NCBI GenBank assembly: GCA_001800315.1
Contig: MGVE01000009.1
Span: 35,121 to 99,120 of the forward strand
From: Elusimicrobia bacterium RIFOXYA2_FULL_47_53
GTDB lineage: Bacteria > Elusimicrobiota > Endomicrobiia > Endomicrobiales > XYA2-FULL-47-53
DNA length: 64,000 nucleotides
Direction: 5' to 3'
Part shown: positions 9,315 through 18,441 of the stretch, piece after piece
Layout: every line of letters begins with the position of its first letter
How positions within the stretch are numbered: the first letter of the stretch is position 1
Notes under the pieces: model-generated
What the model saw: only the letters and a program-made list of their open reading frames with translations
Told to the model about the DNA's origin: nothing
Databases searched by the model: none
Program-made: the position numbers and the translations under genes

Positions 9315-12032
9315 CTATTTTATTATAGCGATTTTCCCTATTTTCTTCTGGGCGCGGTTGTCCGGGTTGACTATATAATAAATATATACACCGGAGGCGA
9401 CCTTCTCCCCACTATTATTTTGTGCGTTCCAGACTACAAGGCCGTCGCCGTCAGCTTCGCTGAATTCCGCGACAAGTTCGCCGGCGATATTGAATATATT
9501 TATATCGGCTTTTGCGGTTAGGTCCTTAAATACTATTCCGGCGCCATATGAGGTCCTGTCAAATTCTCCCCCGCTGCCAGGCTTGTAAGGGTTCGGAAAG
9601 ACCTTAACATTATCCAGATCGGAGGAAGGCGCAATTACGCTTACAAGAGCGAACATTGAAAAATGGTTTATCTGCACCGAAACAGTCTTTGCGGCTTTGT
9701 CCAACGCGTATTCGGGTGATACTTGTACCCATTCCTGGCTTGCTTCATCAAAATTTAATATCCTTAAACCCTCTGCGCGCACGGGTGGTGCGGTATTGTC
9801 TATAATCTCATTATTGTCTGTGTCAGGATAGGCAAGCGTAAGCGTCATAGGTTTGTTGAATACAGAGACAGTTGAGCCGCCGATGTCGTAGTACTTCAGG
9901 TCAACGATGGAATCTTCCATCAAAATCTTATTCTTCAGCTTTAACTTATCAGCGCCAACTACAAGCTTTGCTCTCATTGCGGGTGCCGCGCTGTTTTTGG
10001 CATTTGCGTCAATTATTATATAGCCGTCGCAGGGAACCGCCCCTTCCGGAAGCAATACCTTAACCTCGCCAAATGAAAGGTTGTCGGCTTTCTGTTCCTG
10101 CTGGCCTGATGTATTCGCGTGAATGAGCGTTATACCTGCAGGCAGCGGCTGGGTCCCGGCAGTTGCATATACATTGCCGGTATCAATCCCGCTGATATTA
10201 TAGGCGCAAATTGAATACTGATAAGTCGTGGCAAGCGATAACCCCGAATTACAATAAGTGTTAACATCCTGTTCTAAATCTGCCACAGCTGACCAAGTTG
10301 AGCCATCCATAGTTCGCTTTATCTTATAACCAGCAGCCGCACTTTTATCCCAGCTTAAAACAACACAGTGCCTGCCGTCAGTTGAGGTTTTGAAATTCGC
10401 AGGCGCTTGAGCCAGCGTAACAGCTTCCATCTGCGCTGCTGTTCCCTGTCCGTAATCGTTGTAAGGCTTAATATATCGCTGGTATTTTGTGTTTGGCGTA
10501 AGGCCGGACTCAAGCCAGGAAGTAGTGGCCTTATCCAGCTCCTGAAGCAGTGTATTGTCAGCTTTTGAGAATATGCGGTATCCGCTAACCACGGCGGCAT
10601 CGGTACTGTTCCATACCCAGGTTACGCTTGCGTCAGTCGCAAGCACAGCAGAAGCGCCGGATATCTCAGGAAATGGTATGGGCGAAGTTACATCAAGCGA
10701 TGCAGATGTGTTTGATGGCAGGTAATAGTAGCCGTCGCCGGCATATTCTACGGAAATATTGAATATATTCTGGTCAAGGTGTATCTCGGGATAAACTGTT
10801 GCTGTGCCGCTGCTGTTTGTTATGGCGGTATAGGATGTGTTGTTTATGGTAAATACTATTACCTGGTTGGCAAGTTCAGCTGAATCAAGCTTGGTAAGCG
10901 TTGCCTTAAATATCGCGGTTTCATGCTGCGGTACGGTAGTATCACCGGAATAGACAAGTTGTGTCTGGTTTGGCACTACAGATACAATAGAGTTGGTTCT
11001 CGTTTCTTCCGGTACGCTTGGAAAATATACGGTTGCGTAATTTGTAATAGACGCTCCTGAAGCCATGCTCCCCTTTGCCGAAACAGTAATATCAAATTTT
11101 CCGCCTTGCCTTGAGCCGACCTCGCCTTCGTTATCCATATATACCGTTAAAAGCCGGGTATCGTCATCGTACTCATACTCAAAAGTCGCGGCAGTTTCGG
11201 AACTTGTAAGGTAGTTTATGCGTTTGCAGTTGGAAACGATAACAGAAGAATCATCAATGTCCGTATCCAAAATATCCGCAACATACACGCCATAGGCGAT
11301 GCCTTCCCCTTCGTTTTCAAATTCCACGGTATAGGTGAGCGTCTGACCTGCAGAAATGCTGCCGTCAGGGCCGTACATTATGTTAGGGTCGTGGGCAACA
11401 CCAATAATACCAAGTATTTTTTTCCATATTTCGTCTTTCCCGTCACATTCATCTTTATTTTTATCTCTATTACTAAATATCTTTTCAAGATCCACTTCTT
11501 CACCATTATGGGTTACATGTATATCCAAATGAGAACCATCGCCATGTTCCGAGTACACACTTCCCGTATTTCCCATCTCTGCAATTTGTGCGCCGCCAAC
11601 AACCTCACTATCCCTCGATGGCAAGATACTATTATATTTTAAATGCCTGTATGATGATTTCCAGCCTCCGCCATGATTAATATCAATATAATTCCCTTGC
11701 GCACGTTTTTTTGCATCATTTACTCCAGCATAGTTCGGATTAGTATACACGGTAGATTTATCCTCATCATTATCTAAATCATTTACAACCTCTTCCACAA
11801 TACCATCTCCAAGAGAATATACTGGATCAGTAATAATACCATCAATATCCGTTGACCCATGTATTTTATTCTCATGATTTACCCTTGGTTCATTAAAGCC
11901 ACTTGTTATTTGATGATTAGAACCCCTATCTGTAGGCCAAAACACTTCAAAATCAGGCTGTGGAATATTCCCAGCAAAAAGAATTGAAGCTGGAATAATC
12001 ATTAGAACAAAAAGCACTATTTTGTTTTTCAT
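9315..12032 (-). CDS. Secreted multidomain protein: M23-like, DUF11-like, Ig/FN3, FlgD-like tail
   Basis: 905 residues with signal peptide (1-20). Residues ~35-185 resemble an M23/LytM peptidase: KIHGSTDIDG matches the first H-x-D zinc motif, but the second motif reads SHLDIHV where the family has HLH, so activity is doubtful. Next comes a DUF11-like domain (~213-325, ISAGQTLTYTVEFENEG), an Ig-like domain (~355-450), two fibronectin-III domains (~455-640), a ZU5-like region (~640-805), and a C-terminal FlgD/Ig-like domain (~815-905, VKVFPNPYKPGSG ... GVYIYYIVNP) of the sort used as a cell-surface sorting or anchoring tail. The first ~215 codons are much more AT-rich than the rest, as if grafted on. 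Probably a surface or wall-associated protein. Confidence 0.75.
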   Translation of the reverse strand: MKNKIVLFVLMIIPASILFAGNIPQPDFEVFWPTDRGSNHQITSGFNEPRVNHENKIHGSTDIDGIITDPVYSLGDGIVEEVVNDLDNDEDKSTVYTNPNYAGVNDAKKRAQGNYIDINHGGGWKSSYRHLKYNSILPSRDSEVVGGAQIAEMGNTGSVYSEHGDGSHLDIHVTHNGEEVDLEKIFSNRDKNKDECDGKDEIWKKILGIIGVAHDPNIMYGPDGSISAGQTLTYTVEFENEGEGIAYGVYVADILDTDIDDSSVIVSNCKRINYLTSSETAATFEYEYDDDTRLLTVYMDNEGEVGSRQGGKFDITVSAKGSMASGASITNYATVYFPSVPEETRTNSIVSVVPNQTQLVYSGDTTVPQHETAIFKATLTKLDSAELANQVIVFTINNTSYTAITNSSGTATVYPEIHLDQNIFNISVEYAGDGYYYLPSNTSASLDVTSPIPFPEISGASAVLATDASVTWVWNSTDAAVVSGYRIFSKADNTLLQELDKATTSWLESGLTPNTKYQRYIKPYNDYGQGTAAQMEAVTLAQAPANFKTSTDGRHCVVLSWDKSAAAGYKIKRTMDGSTWSAVADLEQDVNTYCNSGLSLATTYQYSICAYNISGIDTGNVYATAGTQPLPAGITLIHANTSGQQEQKADNLSFGEVKVLLPEGAVPCDGYIIIDANAKNSAAPAMRAKLVVGADKLKLKNKILMEDSIVDLKYYDIGGSTVSVFNKPMTLTLAYPDTDNNEIIDNTAPPVRAEGLRILNFDEASQEWVQVSPEYALDKAAKTVSVQINHFSMFALVSVIAPSSDLDNVKVFPNPYKPGSGGEFDRTSYGAGIVFKDLTAKADINIFNIAGELVAEFSEADGDGLVVWNAQNNSGEKVASGVYIYYIVNPDNRAQKKIGKIAIIK

Positions 12033-12048
12033 AAGACCTATTTACTTA

Positions 12049-13353
12049 TTAATAAGCTCCATTAATATAAAACAATTTACTCCTATTTTGATTAAAAGCG
12101 GTCTCGTAAGTAATAATTGAAGAACCATTGTCTGATGATTGAAAAACGCTACACAATCCAGCAAGATTTACCGACCATATTTCCTCTCCACTTATATCGT
12201 ACATTTCAATAACACTGCCTACGCTCTTAGATTTTACTGGATACTTTAACACAACAACATTTTTATCTTCTAATGTTAAGAGATAATTGCCATTTATTTC
12301 ATACCTAAAATCATTGTTATCAATTTTAGTCAAAATGCTTTCATTTTTATTTAGAATCAATATCTTCTCATTTACCCCTCTTTTATCAATATTTTTATTT
12401 GCTTCAAATGATGTAAGATAATGTTTTCCCAGTCTATAACGAGTTTCATCAATCGGAGAAATAAAAGTTTCTCCTTTAAAATATGTCTTCTTTTTTTTCG
12501 ATGTTTTTTCAACCAATATTCTCTTTTTGCCAATTTCGTATACTCTAAACACCCATTCCCGAGAATGCAGTTTTGGGGAGTCAAATATTGAACTGTCTAT
12601 ACTTGACAGATAGTTACCATTTACTTCGGAAATAATTCCAGCAACACTCATCACAACGCTTTTATCAATTGCATACAAATCACTATCTTTGATTATATAT
12701 CGCCCATCTTTTGACATCCATGCCTGACTCTTAACATCTTTCCTATTTATTTTCCATAAAATATCACCTTTTGAATTTAATAAATAATAATCGTCTTTCG
12801 GATCGCCAGATTCAGCAAGAACAGGGCTAATAAATATGTGTTTTCCATCCGGCGAAATAGCAGGATTACCCATTAAATCCAAAGACCACAACAAATCACC
12901 TTTTTCAGTAAAGAATAGTACTTTCCTTACATATCTTTCATCAAATATTTTCATTGACTTTTCTTCAACACTTCCAACCATTCTTGATTCTTGGACAATC
13001 TCACTCACTGTACATGCAACATATGCACCGTTTTTACTTATGACTGCATTGCTAATTACATAAACACCAGTCGAGTTTTTGTACTCAAATTCCCAAAGAA
13101 CATTGCGATGACTATCCATTGCAATCAATTTACTACCGAAATAAGTGTTTTTCGTGCCACTATAATACATATCATCTTTTATTGAATTAAATTGAGGTTC
13201 TATTGACACAAGGATCTTTGTTCCATCGCCACTAATTCCCATGGCATTAATTCGCGAAGGAAATTCTTTTTCCCACAATATCCTCTCCGCAGAAAAAGCG
13301 CAAAAAGGCATACCAAAAATAAACACAAACAGTAAAAACGATTTCATTTTCAT
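12049..13353 (-). CDS. Secreted beta-propeller-like protein of unknown function
   Basis: 434 residues with a signal peptide (MKMKSFLLFVFIFGMPFCAFSA) and an AGGAG six bases before the ATG. The body is made of repeated blade-like units such as ILWEKEFPSRINAMGISGDG, NVLWEFEYKN, DLLWSLDLMGNPAISPDGKH, DILWKINRKD and EIWSVNLAGL. The alternation of a W-containing strand with S-x-D-G turns is typical of PQQ/WD-like seven-bladed propellers. Family membership beyond that is not recognised. The gene is strikingly AT-rich compared with its neighbours and lies wholly inside an AT-rich block that also includes the end of the upstream gene and the start of the downstream one, so it was probably acquired together with those pieces. 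Likely periplasmic or extracellular, with a binding or sensing role. Confidence 0.7.
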   Translation of the reverse strand: MKMKSFLLFVFIFGMPFCAFSAERILWEKEFPSRINAMGISGDGTKILVSIEPQFNSIKDDMYYSGTKNTYFGSKLIAMDSHRNVLWEFEYKNSTGVYVISNAVISKNGAYVACTVSEIVQESRMVGSVEEKSMKIFDERYVRKVLFFTEKGDLLWSLDLMGNPAISPDGKHIFISPVLAESGDPKDDYYLLNSKGDILWKINRKDVKSQAWMSKDGRYIIKDSDLYAIDKSVVMSVAGIISEVNGNYLSSIDSSIFDSPKLHSREWVFRVYEIGKKRILVEKTSKKKKTYFKGETFISPIDETRYRLGKHYLTSFEANKNIDKRGVNEKILILNKNESILTKIDNNDFRYEINGNYLLTLEDKNVVVLKYPVKSKSVGSVIEMYDISGEEIWSVNLAGLCSVFQSSDNGSSIITYETAFNQNRSKLFYINGAY

Positions 13354-13365
13354 TAAAAACTCCTC

Positions 13366-16300
13366 TTAATCATGATCTCCATCTGGATTATATGTTGGGA
13401 AAATGCCATCAGCAGCATCATTATCAAGCAGATATAAATCTGCGCTCAAAGGAGTTCCTTGAGGCAGACCCCATAAGATTTTAAATTTTCCATTCAATTT
13501 TTTAACAGACTTTGCATCTATTAAGGATATATTCCACCGAACTACAGGACTAGAATAATAGTTATCATTTTCATCCCAACAAGACAGATCATATTTTTTA
13601 TGCTCACCTGAAGCTGCAATATAGGTACATTTTACTGGTGGGAATAGAACTATACTTTTGTTTGTTGCGGCAGCCAATCCATTATTCTTCACCTCAATAG
13701 TATAGGTAACTGTCTGTCCGGGGCTTGCGGCGCCGGGTCCAAACAGTTCAACTTCTATATCAGGTTGAGGCGATTCGCCTATATCCAGTTTAGTCACGAC
13801 AAACCACATGGATTTGGTTGTGCTGTTTTTCAATAATCCTGAAGCTGTGCCGAACATGGGGTTGTCCAGCATCAGCTTTAGCGTTATCTCTTCAGCGCTT
13901 ATGGCATCGGCAAAGCCCCAACCCATGCCCGATAATCCGCCCCACTGGTAAGACAAAATAGTGAAGCCGTCCTTATCGTATATATTGCCGGTATCGTTTA
14001 TATAAACATTGGTCAGGATAGTTTTAATATTGCCCGTATATCCTCCGGCAAGCGTGCCCTGCGCCGATGTCTGCAGGAAGTTTAGTCCTGTATTTGCATA
14101 TTCCTGCTGGCTATCATAGGTTAAGGAACCAACGAGGCGCAGCCTCCCGCTTGAAATGCTTCCGCCGCCCGTTGTATTAACACGGAACGACCATGTGGCA
14201 GCCAGTGTGTCGTAGGTGTTGCTGTTTGCTAAAGATTCCAAGAGGCAGCCGTCAAACGAACCGTCCACAACGCCTTCCATAACGCCTTTCAAATAGAGTT
14301 TTCTTTCAGTTGTGTTCAGATACGCCATACCATAGATTTGGCCCTGATAATTTACCCCGTCTAAAGTCCCGCTCCACGCGCCTTTATAGAAGCCCTTGTC
14401 CTTGTAGCCGCCGGTATTTATGGTAACTATAGCTATTGTGGATATATTTATACTCCCTGATAAAGTGCCACTTGCGGTAAGCGAGCCTTTTGCGGTTTTC
14501 ACCAATATGGTTTCGGTAAGCTGTGATGTTGAAACATGTCCTACGGCTGAATTAGATATGCCGCTTGGCGAATCGGCTGAAACTGTAGGTACCATCTTCG
14601 TGCCAGCTTCGGCCTCAGGGTTGCCGCCGGTGCCTGCGGTAGTATTGATTGAACCTGAATAGGTTGAATTGTTATAAAACACAGCTATCCTGCCGCCTGC
14701 ACCACCTCCGGCAGAACTACCGGTATCGCCGTTGCCGCCGTTCGCGTTTATTACCCCGCTTCCAGCAAACTGATCCGCAATAATATATATGCTTCCACCG
14801 CTTCCTCCACCACCGCCATTAGAACCTGAATGATAACCGCTAAAACCATTGGCGTTTATTGCGCCATCGTTTGTAAGAGTACCGTCAACTGTAAGTTTTA
14901 CCTTGCCACCACCGGCGCCACCTAAAGCAAGACCGTTGCCGACACCGCCGCCTGAACCGAGATAGCTCGGACTCATCATACTTCCGTAAGAGAGGCCGCC
15001 TGCTCCGCTTGATGTGCCTCCGTTTCCGCCGTAACCGCCGCCCGCACCGTCTATACCGGCTGTACCGCCACCTGCGCCTTCGCCGTTAGAATATGTAACA
15101 CCGTCGCCGCCATGATATCCCATGCCGTTCACATTTATCTGGCCGCCGGAATTTATTGTAAGGTTACCGTTGACTGTAATATCAAATTCCGGGTCTGCTG
15201 CTGAGTGGCTCACAAGACCGCCGGAATATACAGTCATATTATTCACCGTTAGCCCCGAGTTAACATAAAGCACCCCTGATGAGTTTATGCTTGCCGCGCC
15301 GGTTATATTGAACTGACCTGCGCCTATATATATAGTCGCACCGTTTGAAAGGTTCAGGTCTGCTATGGATGAAGTGCCGGAACTGTAAAATATGCCGTTG
15401 TTGTCAAGGTTAAGCGCCGACGCGGTAAGCGTTGAAGTGGATTGGAGCACGCATTTATTTTCAGCGATAATATTGTCAAATTGGCCGCAAAGATAAGTGA
15501 TGCCGCCTATTTTGTTGTTATTATTTACAAACACATCGCCGTAGGATTGTGATGTGCTTTTTTTGTATATCGTACCCGCGCCGCCGCGGTTGGCATCGTT
15601 ATTACCGCTGTATGCTGAAATAGCATAAGCTGAATTGTCCGTCGTGTAATACAGCGCTATCCTGCCGCCAGCTCCGCCGCCATTGTAAGTATCTCCACCA
15701 GGCCCGCCGTTAGCTTTGATACTACCATCCCCGCTTAGAGTGTTAGCTAAAATATATACGCAGCCGCCAGAACCGCCACCGCCATAACCGGGGAAGTTTG
15801 CTCCGCCGTTTGCACCGTTTGCGGTAATTATTCCACTATTAAATATTTCGCCAGTTGCAACTATCTTTATTCTGCCGCCGCCTGCTCCCCCGCCGGCATT
15901 ACCGCTTCCAACACCGCCACCGGATCCAAAATCAGTTGGATTTGCAATACTTCCATAAGATATTCCACCATAGCCGTAGGCTTCCCATGAGCGGTAAATA
16001 CCTATACCTCCGACACCTCCATAACCTGCCCCACCGGCACAAGTTGCTGCAGTTCCACCGCCAGAGCCTTCACCATTAATTATTGAAGACCCGTTGCCGC
16101 CCCGATACCCTGCGCCGTCAGCACTTATTTTACCAGTTGCACTTATTGTTATTGAGGAGCATATGAGTTCAAGCCAGCCGCTTGTGCCAGAACCGATATA
16201 AGAACGGACATTTAAGGTGCCGTCAATCTGTACAAAGCTCGCATAGGTATGGGTTCCGCTTGAAGTGTAGGTTTCGCCGACAGGTATGATAAGATAGTTT

Positions 16301-16476
16301 GTGGTATCAGTAATTACAGAGAAGCCGCTTTGCGGAAAAATCACCTGAAAGAATAGAACCGTTGAAAATAAAAAAAATCCGTAAAGCTTTTTAGCGTGCT
16401 TTACAGGATAAAACAATGCTTTGAATTTCTTATGGAAACTTGCCAACGCCTTGCACCCCACGCTCTTATCCCCCAC
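13366..16476 (-). CDS. Large Gly-rich surface protein with DUF11-like C-terminal domain
   Basis: Up to 1036 residues from a GTG at 16476; a -10 box only about 20 bases upstream means a later start (GTG 16461 or a downstream TTG) is possible. A hydrophobic segment at ~32-52 acts as signal or anchor. Two long Gly/Ser/Asn-rich modules (~105-290 and ~425-620) share the pattern GxGGGxGGxGG, separated by short beta-rich segments (IYIGAGQFNITGAASINSSG), as in passenger-like or beta-helical exported proteins. Residues ~680-900 are beta-rich without a recognised family. A DUF11-like domain begins at ~905 (PQPDIEVELFGPGAASPGQT) and is completed by an AT-rich stretch ending at PDGDHD. Unlike its neighbour it has no FlgD-like sorting tail. 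Confidence 0.7.
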   Translation of the reverse strand: MGDKSVGCKALASFHKKFKALFYPVKHAKKLYGFFLFSTVLFFQVIFPQSGFSVITDTTNYLIIPVGETYTSSGTHTYASFVQIDGTLNVRSYIGSGTSGWLELICSSITISATGKISADGAGYRGGNGSSIINGEGSGGGTAATCAGGAGYGGVGGIGIYRSWEAYGYGGISYGSIANPTDFGSGGGVGSGNAGGGAGGGRIKIVATGEIFNSGIITANGANGGANFPGYGGGGSGGCVYILANTLSGDGSIKANGGPGGDTYNGGGAGGRIALYYTTDNSAYAISAYSGNNDANRGGAGTIYKKSTSQSYGDVFVNNNNKIGGITYLCGQFDNIIAENKCVLQSTSTLTASALNLDNNGIFYSSGTSSIADLNLSNGATIYIGAGQFNITGAASINSSGVLYVNSGLTVNNMTVYSGGLVSHSAADPEFDITVNGNLTINSGGQINVNGMGYHGGDGVTYSNGEGAGGGTAGIDGAGGGYGGNGGTSSGAGGLSYGSMMSPSYLGSGGGVGNGLALGGAGGGKVKLTVDGTLTNDGAINANGFSGYHSGSNGGGGGSGGSIYIIADQFAGSGVINANGGNGDTGSSAGGGAGGRIAVFYNNSTYSGSINTTAGTGGNPEAEAGTKMVPTVSADSPSGISNSAVGHVSTSQLTETILVKTAKGSLTASGTLSGSINISTIAIVTINTGGYKDKGFYKGAWSGTLDGVNYQGQIYGMAYLNTTERKLYLKGVMEGVVDGSFDGCLLESLANSNTYDTLAATWSFRVNTTGGGSISSGRLRLVGSLTYDSQQEYANTGLNFLQTSAQGTLAGGYTGNIKTILTNVYINDTGNIYDKDGFTILSYQWGGLSGMGWGFADAISAEEITLKLMLDNPMFGTASGLLKNSTTKSMWFVVTKLDIGESPQPDIEVELFGPGAASPGQTVTYTIEVKNNGLAAATNKSIVLFPPVKCTYIAASGEHKKYDLSCWDENDNYYSSPVVRWNISLIDAKSVKKLNGKFKILWGLPQGTPLSADLYLLDNDAADGIFPTYNPDGDHD

Positions 16477-16494
16477 ACATTTTAGACACTTAGC

Positions 16495-16523
16495 TATATA
16501 TAATAATCGCGTTTCATTGTCAA
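16495..16523 (-). promoter_or_regulatory. Promoter of the surface-protein cluster
   Basis: Minus strand TTGACA (16518-16523), 17-base spacer, TATATA (16495-16500). It would drive the three secreted-protein genes at 9.3-16.5 kb. The predicted start near 16488 leaves little leader before the GTG at 16476, so either the leader is very short or translation begins further in. Confidence 0.55.
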
Positions 16524-16589
16524 ATATTTGTGCGCCCCCTAACCCTCAGACAGCACCTGAGGCGTGACGGCGAAGATTTTACCGTACCT

Positions 16590-16930
16590 GTAAAGTCACA
16601 CTGAACGAAGTGAAGGGTCTCGTTTTTTATCCAACGACGAGATTCTTCTCTCCCTGCGGGAGATCAGAACAACGACAACGACACAACGAGATTGCTTCGT
16701 TCCTCGCAATGACATCCTTTTGTGGATTCCGGACAGAACAATTCCGGAATGACAGCGTGTGGCGCTTTTGTGTCGTCATACCAGCGGACAGACTGTGTGG
16801 CAATGTCATCCTGCATGACAACAACTCAAAGCCCTCGTTAATGGCAGTTATGACACAGTCTGGGAAGCTGGTATCCAGTGGTTTTTCTGGATCCCAGACT
16901 GGACATTTCCGGGATGACAGACTGGCTTTG
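16590..16930. repeat. Dispersed short-repeat island
   Basis: Fills most of the gap 16477-16935. It is a mosaic of short palindromic phrases that recur at 22.24-22.77 and 30.7-30.95 kb: a GAACGAAGTGAAGGGTCTCG unit, a unit GAGATTGCTTCGTTCCTCGC followed by AATGACA, and a unit TATCCAGTGGTTTTTCTGG followed by ATCCC. Small frames run through it on both strands but they simply translate the repeat. Phrases of this kind are widespread intergenic repeats in many bacteria. No gene is seen. Confidence 0.7.
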
Positions 16931-16935
16931 TGATA

Positions 16936-17802
16936 TTAAGCCTTTAAAGGGCTTTTTTGCTTTCTCCACTTTTTAAGTTTTGAAAGATTTTCAAGATCCG
17001 CGGTTTCGGAATCCTTCGGCGTTTCAAGAATGCCCGCCTCGGCAATATCCTTGACGCGTTCAATAAAATACTTGAAACCTTCCGCCCCTATATAACCTTT
17101 CGCTATGTGTTCGTGCCTGTCTCTCCGCGAGGAAAGCGGAGCCATTGAATCGTTGAAATGAACGCACTTTAAATATTTAAGCCCTATCAGGGAATCAAAT
17201 TCCGAGAGAGCCTTGTCTATGCCTTTCGCGCAGGATATATCGTAACCGGCGGCGAAAGCGTGCGCGGTGTCAAAACAGACCCCGATTCGTTTCTTATTTT
17301 TTATGCCGTCAATCATTGCGGCAATCTCTTGAAAGGCGCTCCCCATTCTTCTGCCGCCTCCGGCCGTGTTTTCCAAAAGCAGGGAGACATCGCCGGCTGA
17401 CTCTTCAAAAGCCTTATTGACGGCATCCACGACTTTTTTGATGCCGGTTTCGCGGGTCGCGGTTTCGGAATACGCGCCGGGATGAATTACAAGGTAATCG
17501 GCACGCAAAATATCGGAAACGGTAAGGTCGTCAATAAGCGCCTTTAAGGACATTGCGTAGAGTTTTTGCTTTGAGGTCGCAATATTTGGCAGGTAAGGAG
17601 TATGCACGACAAGCGGAGCTATCCCGCTCCGGTTCCGGGAAGCCTTAAATTCCCTGATATCTCCCTCGGGCGGCATTGTCATGCGCCACATGCGAGGGCT
17701 TCTGGTAAATATCTGCATGGCTTCGCATTCAATATTTTTGGCTTCCTCAAGCGCGCCCGGCAGGCCTTTCCTTAACGAACAGTGAACTCCGAATCTGATC
17801 AT
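16936..17802 (-). CDS. nfo: Endonuclease IV (AP endonuclease)
   Basis: 288 residues, the standard length. The TIM-barrel zinc ligands are visible in order: VVHTPYL, VIHPGAYSE, LLLENTAGGG, CFDTAHAFAAG, CVHFNDS and DRHEHIAKGYIG. Endonuclease IV cleaves DNA 5' to abasic sites and removes 3'-blocking groups, and so acts in base-excision repair. The start ATG overlaps the stop of the upstream DUF3820 gene by four bases (ATGA), so the two are translationally coupled; the neighbour may therefore also have a nucleic-acid role, which is inference. Downstream is the repeat island. Confidence 0.95.
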   Translation of the reverse strand: MIRFGVHCSLRKGLPGALEEAKNIECEAMQIFTRSPRMWRMTMPPEGDIREFKASRNRSGIAPLVVHTPYLPNIATSKQKLYAMSLKALIDDLTVSDILRADYLVIHPGAYSETATRETGIKKVVDAVNKAFEESAGDVSLLLENTAGGGRRMGSAFQEIAAMIDGIKNKKRIGVCFDTAHAFAAGYDISCAKGIDKALSEFDSLIGLKYLKCVHFNDSMAPLSSRRDRHEHIAKGYIGAEGFKYFIERVKDIAEAGILETPKDSETADLENLSKLKKWRKQKSPLKA

Positions 17803-18026
17803 TTCGTATTATCCTTAAGCGGTTTCAGCATGTTTTCCAGTCCGCCCTCTTTTAATTCAAGTATTTCTTTCATCAGCGCGCCCAGCCGGCCCTTGGGAAA
17901 CCCTTTTCTCGCAAACCAGATAAAATAATGCTCAGGCACATCAATAAGCCGCCAGTTGGAATATTTTCCAAAAGGCATACGCGCGTTGGCGAGATCAATG
18001 AGGTGCTTTTTGTCCATATCAACCAT
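17799..18026 (-). CDS. DUF3820 family small protein
   Basis: 75 residues (72 if the second Met is used; neither start has a strong Shine-Dalgarno). The core MPFGKYSNWRLIDVPEHY followed by FIWFARKGFPKGRLG is characteristic of DUF3820 proteins, described as putative quorum-sensing-regulated or nuclease-associated but without established function. It is coupled by an ATGA overlap to endonuclease IV. Basic and aromatic, no transmembrane segment, so cytosolic. Confidence 0.8.
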   Translation of the reverse strand: MVDMDKKHLIDLANARMPFGKYSNWRLIDVPEHYFIWFARKGFPKGRLGALMKEILELKEGGLENMLKPLKDNTK

Positions 18027-18199
18027 ATTGCCGTATATGATACTCTTTTATGAGCATAAGATAAAGGCTGGCAACTGACGGGCATGAAGGTTGTGAGGCA
18101 GGATATACCGGGGGAGGCGTAAAAGCTGGCGGACTGCTTTATACTATCGTAATAGGGTTAACCGTGTGAGAATAAAATATAATCTGGAGTAAGGAGTGT

Positions 18200-18421
18200 T
18201 TATAATTTGGGCGAGTTTTCTAAAACATTAAAAATATCGGGATTATTTAATGCCTCGGTCAAATCTTTTTTTGTCATAAAACCATTGTTTTTAAAGTAAG
18301 AAAGTTGTTTGTATTTTTGTTGGCTACTATGGTTCGACTTATCAATCACTCGCCTTAGCTTCTTTCCCCATAGGTTCCTATTATGTCTTTGTTTGGCGAT
18401 TAGCCAATAATGAGCCCTTTG
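18200..18421 (-). pseudogene. Possible remnant or small ORF downstream of the AlbA_2 gene
   Basis: An open frame of about 73 codons with no ATG at its head encodes a basic, soluble stretch (KKLRRVIDKSN, QQKYKQLSYFKNNGF, TKKDLTEALNNPDIF, stop at 18200-18202). A GTG at 18349 could start a 49-residue version. It lies in an AT-rich segment (18.2-18.43 kb) just after the AlbA_2 gene, and repeated GGCTAAT units separate the two. It could be a decayed tail of a longer gene, a small ORF, or chance. The family is not recognised. Confidence 0.25.
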
Positions 18422-18441
18422 TTAGCCGTATTAGCCGATTA

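Noticed and set aside
14700-16100. CRISPR or DNA tandem repeat
   Set aside because: The repetitiveness comes from Gly/Ser/Asn codons of one open frame, with irregular period and no conserved spacer structure.
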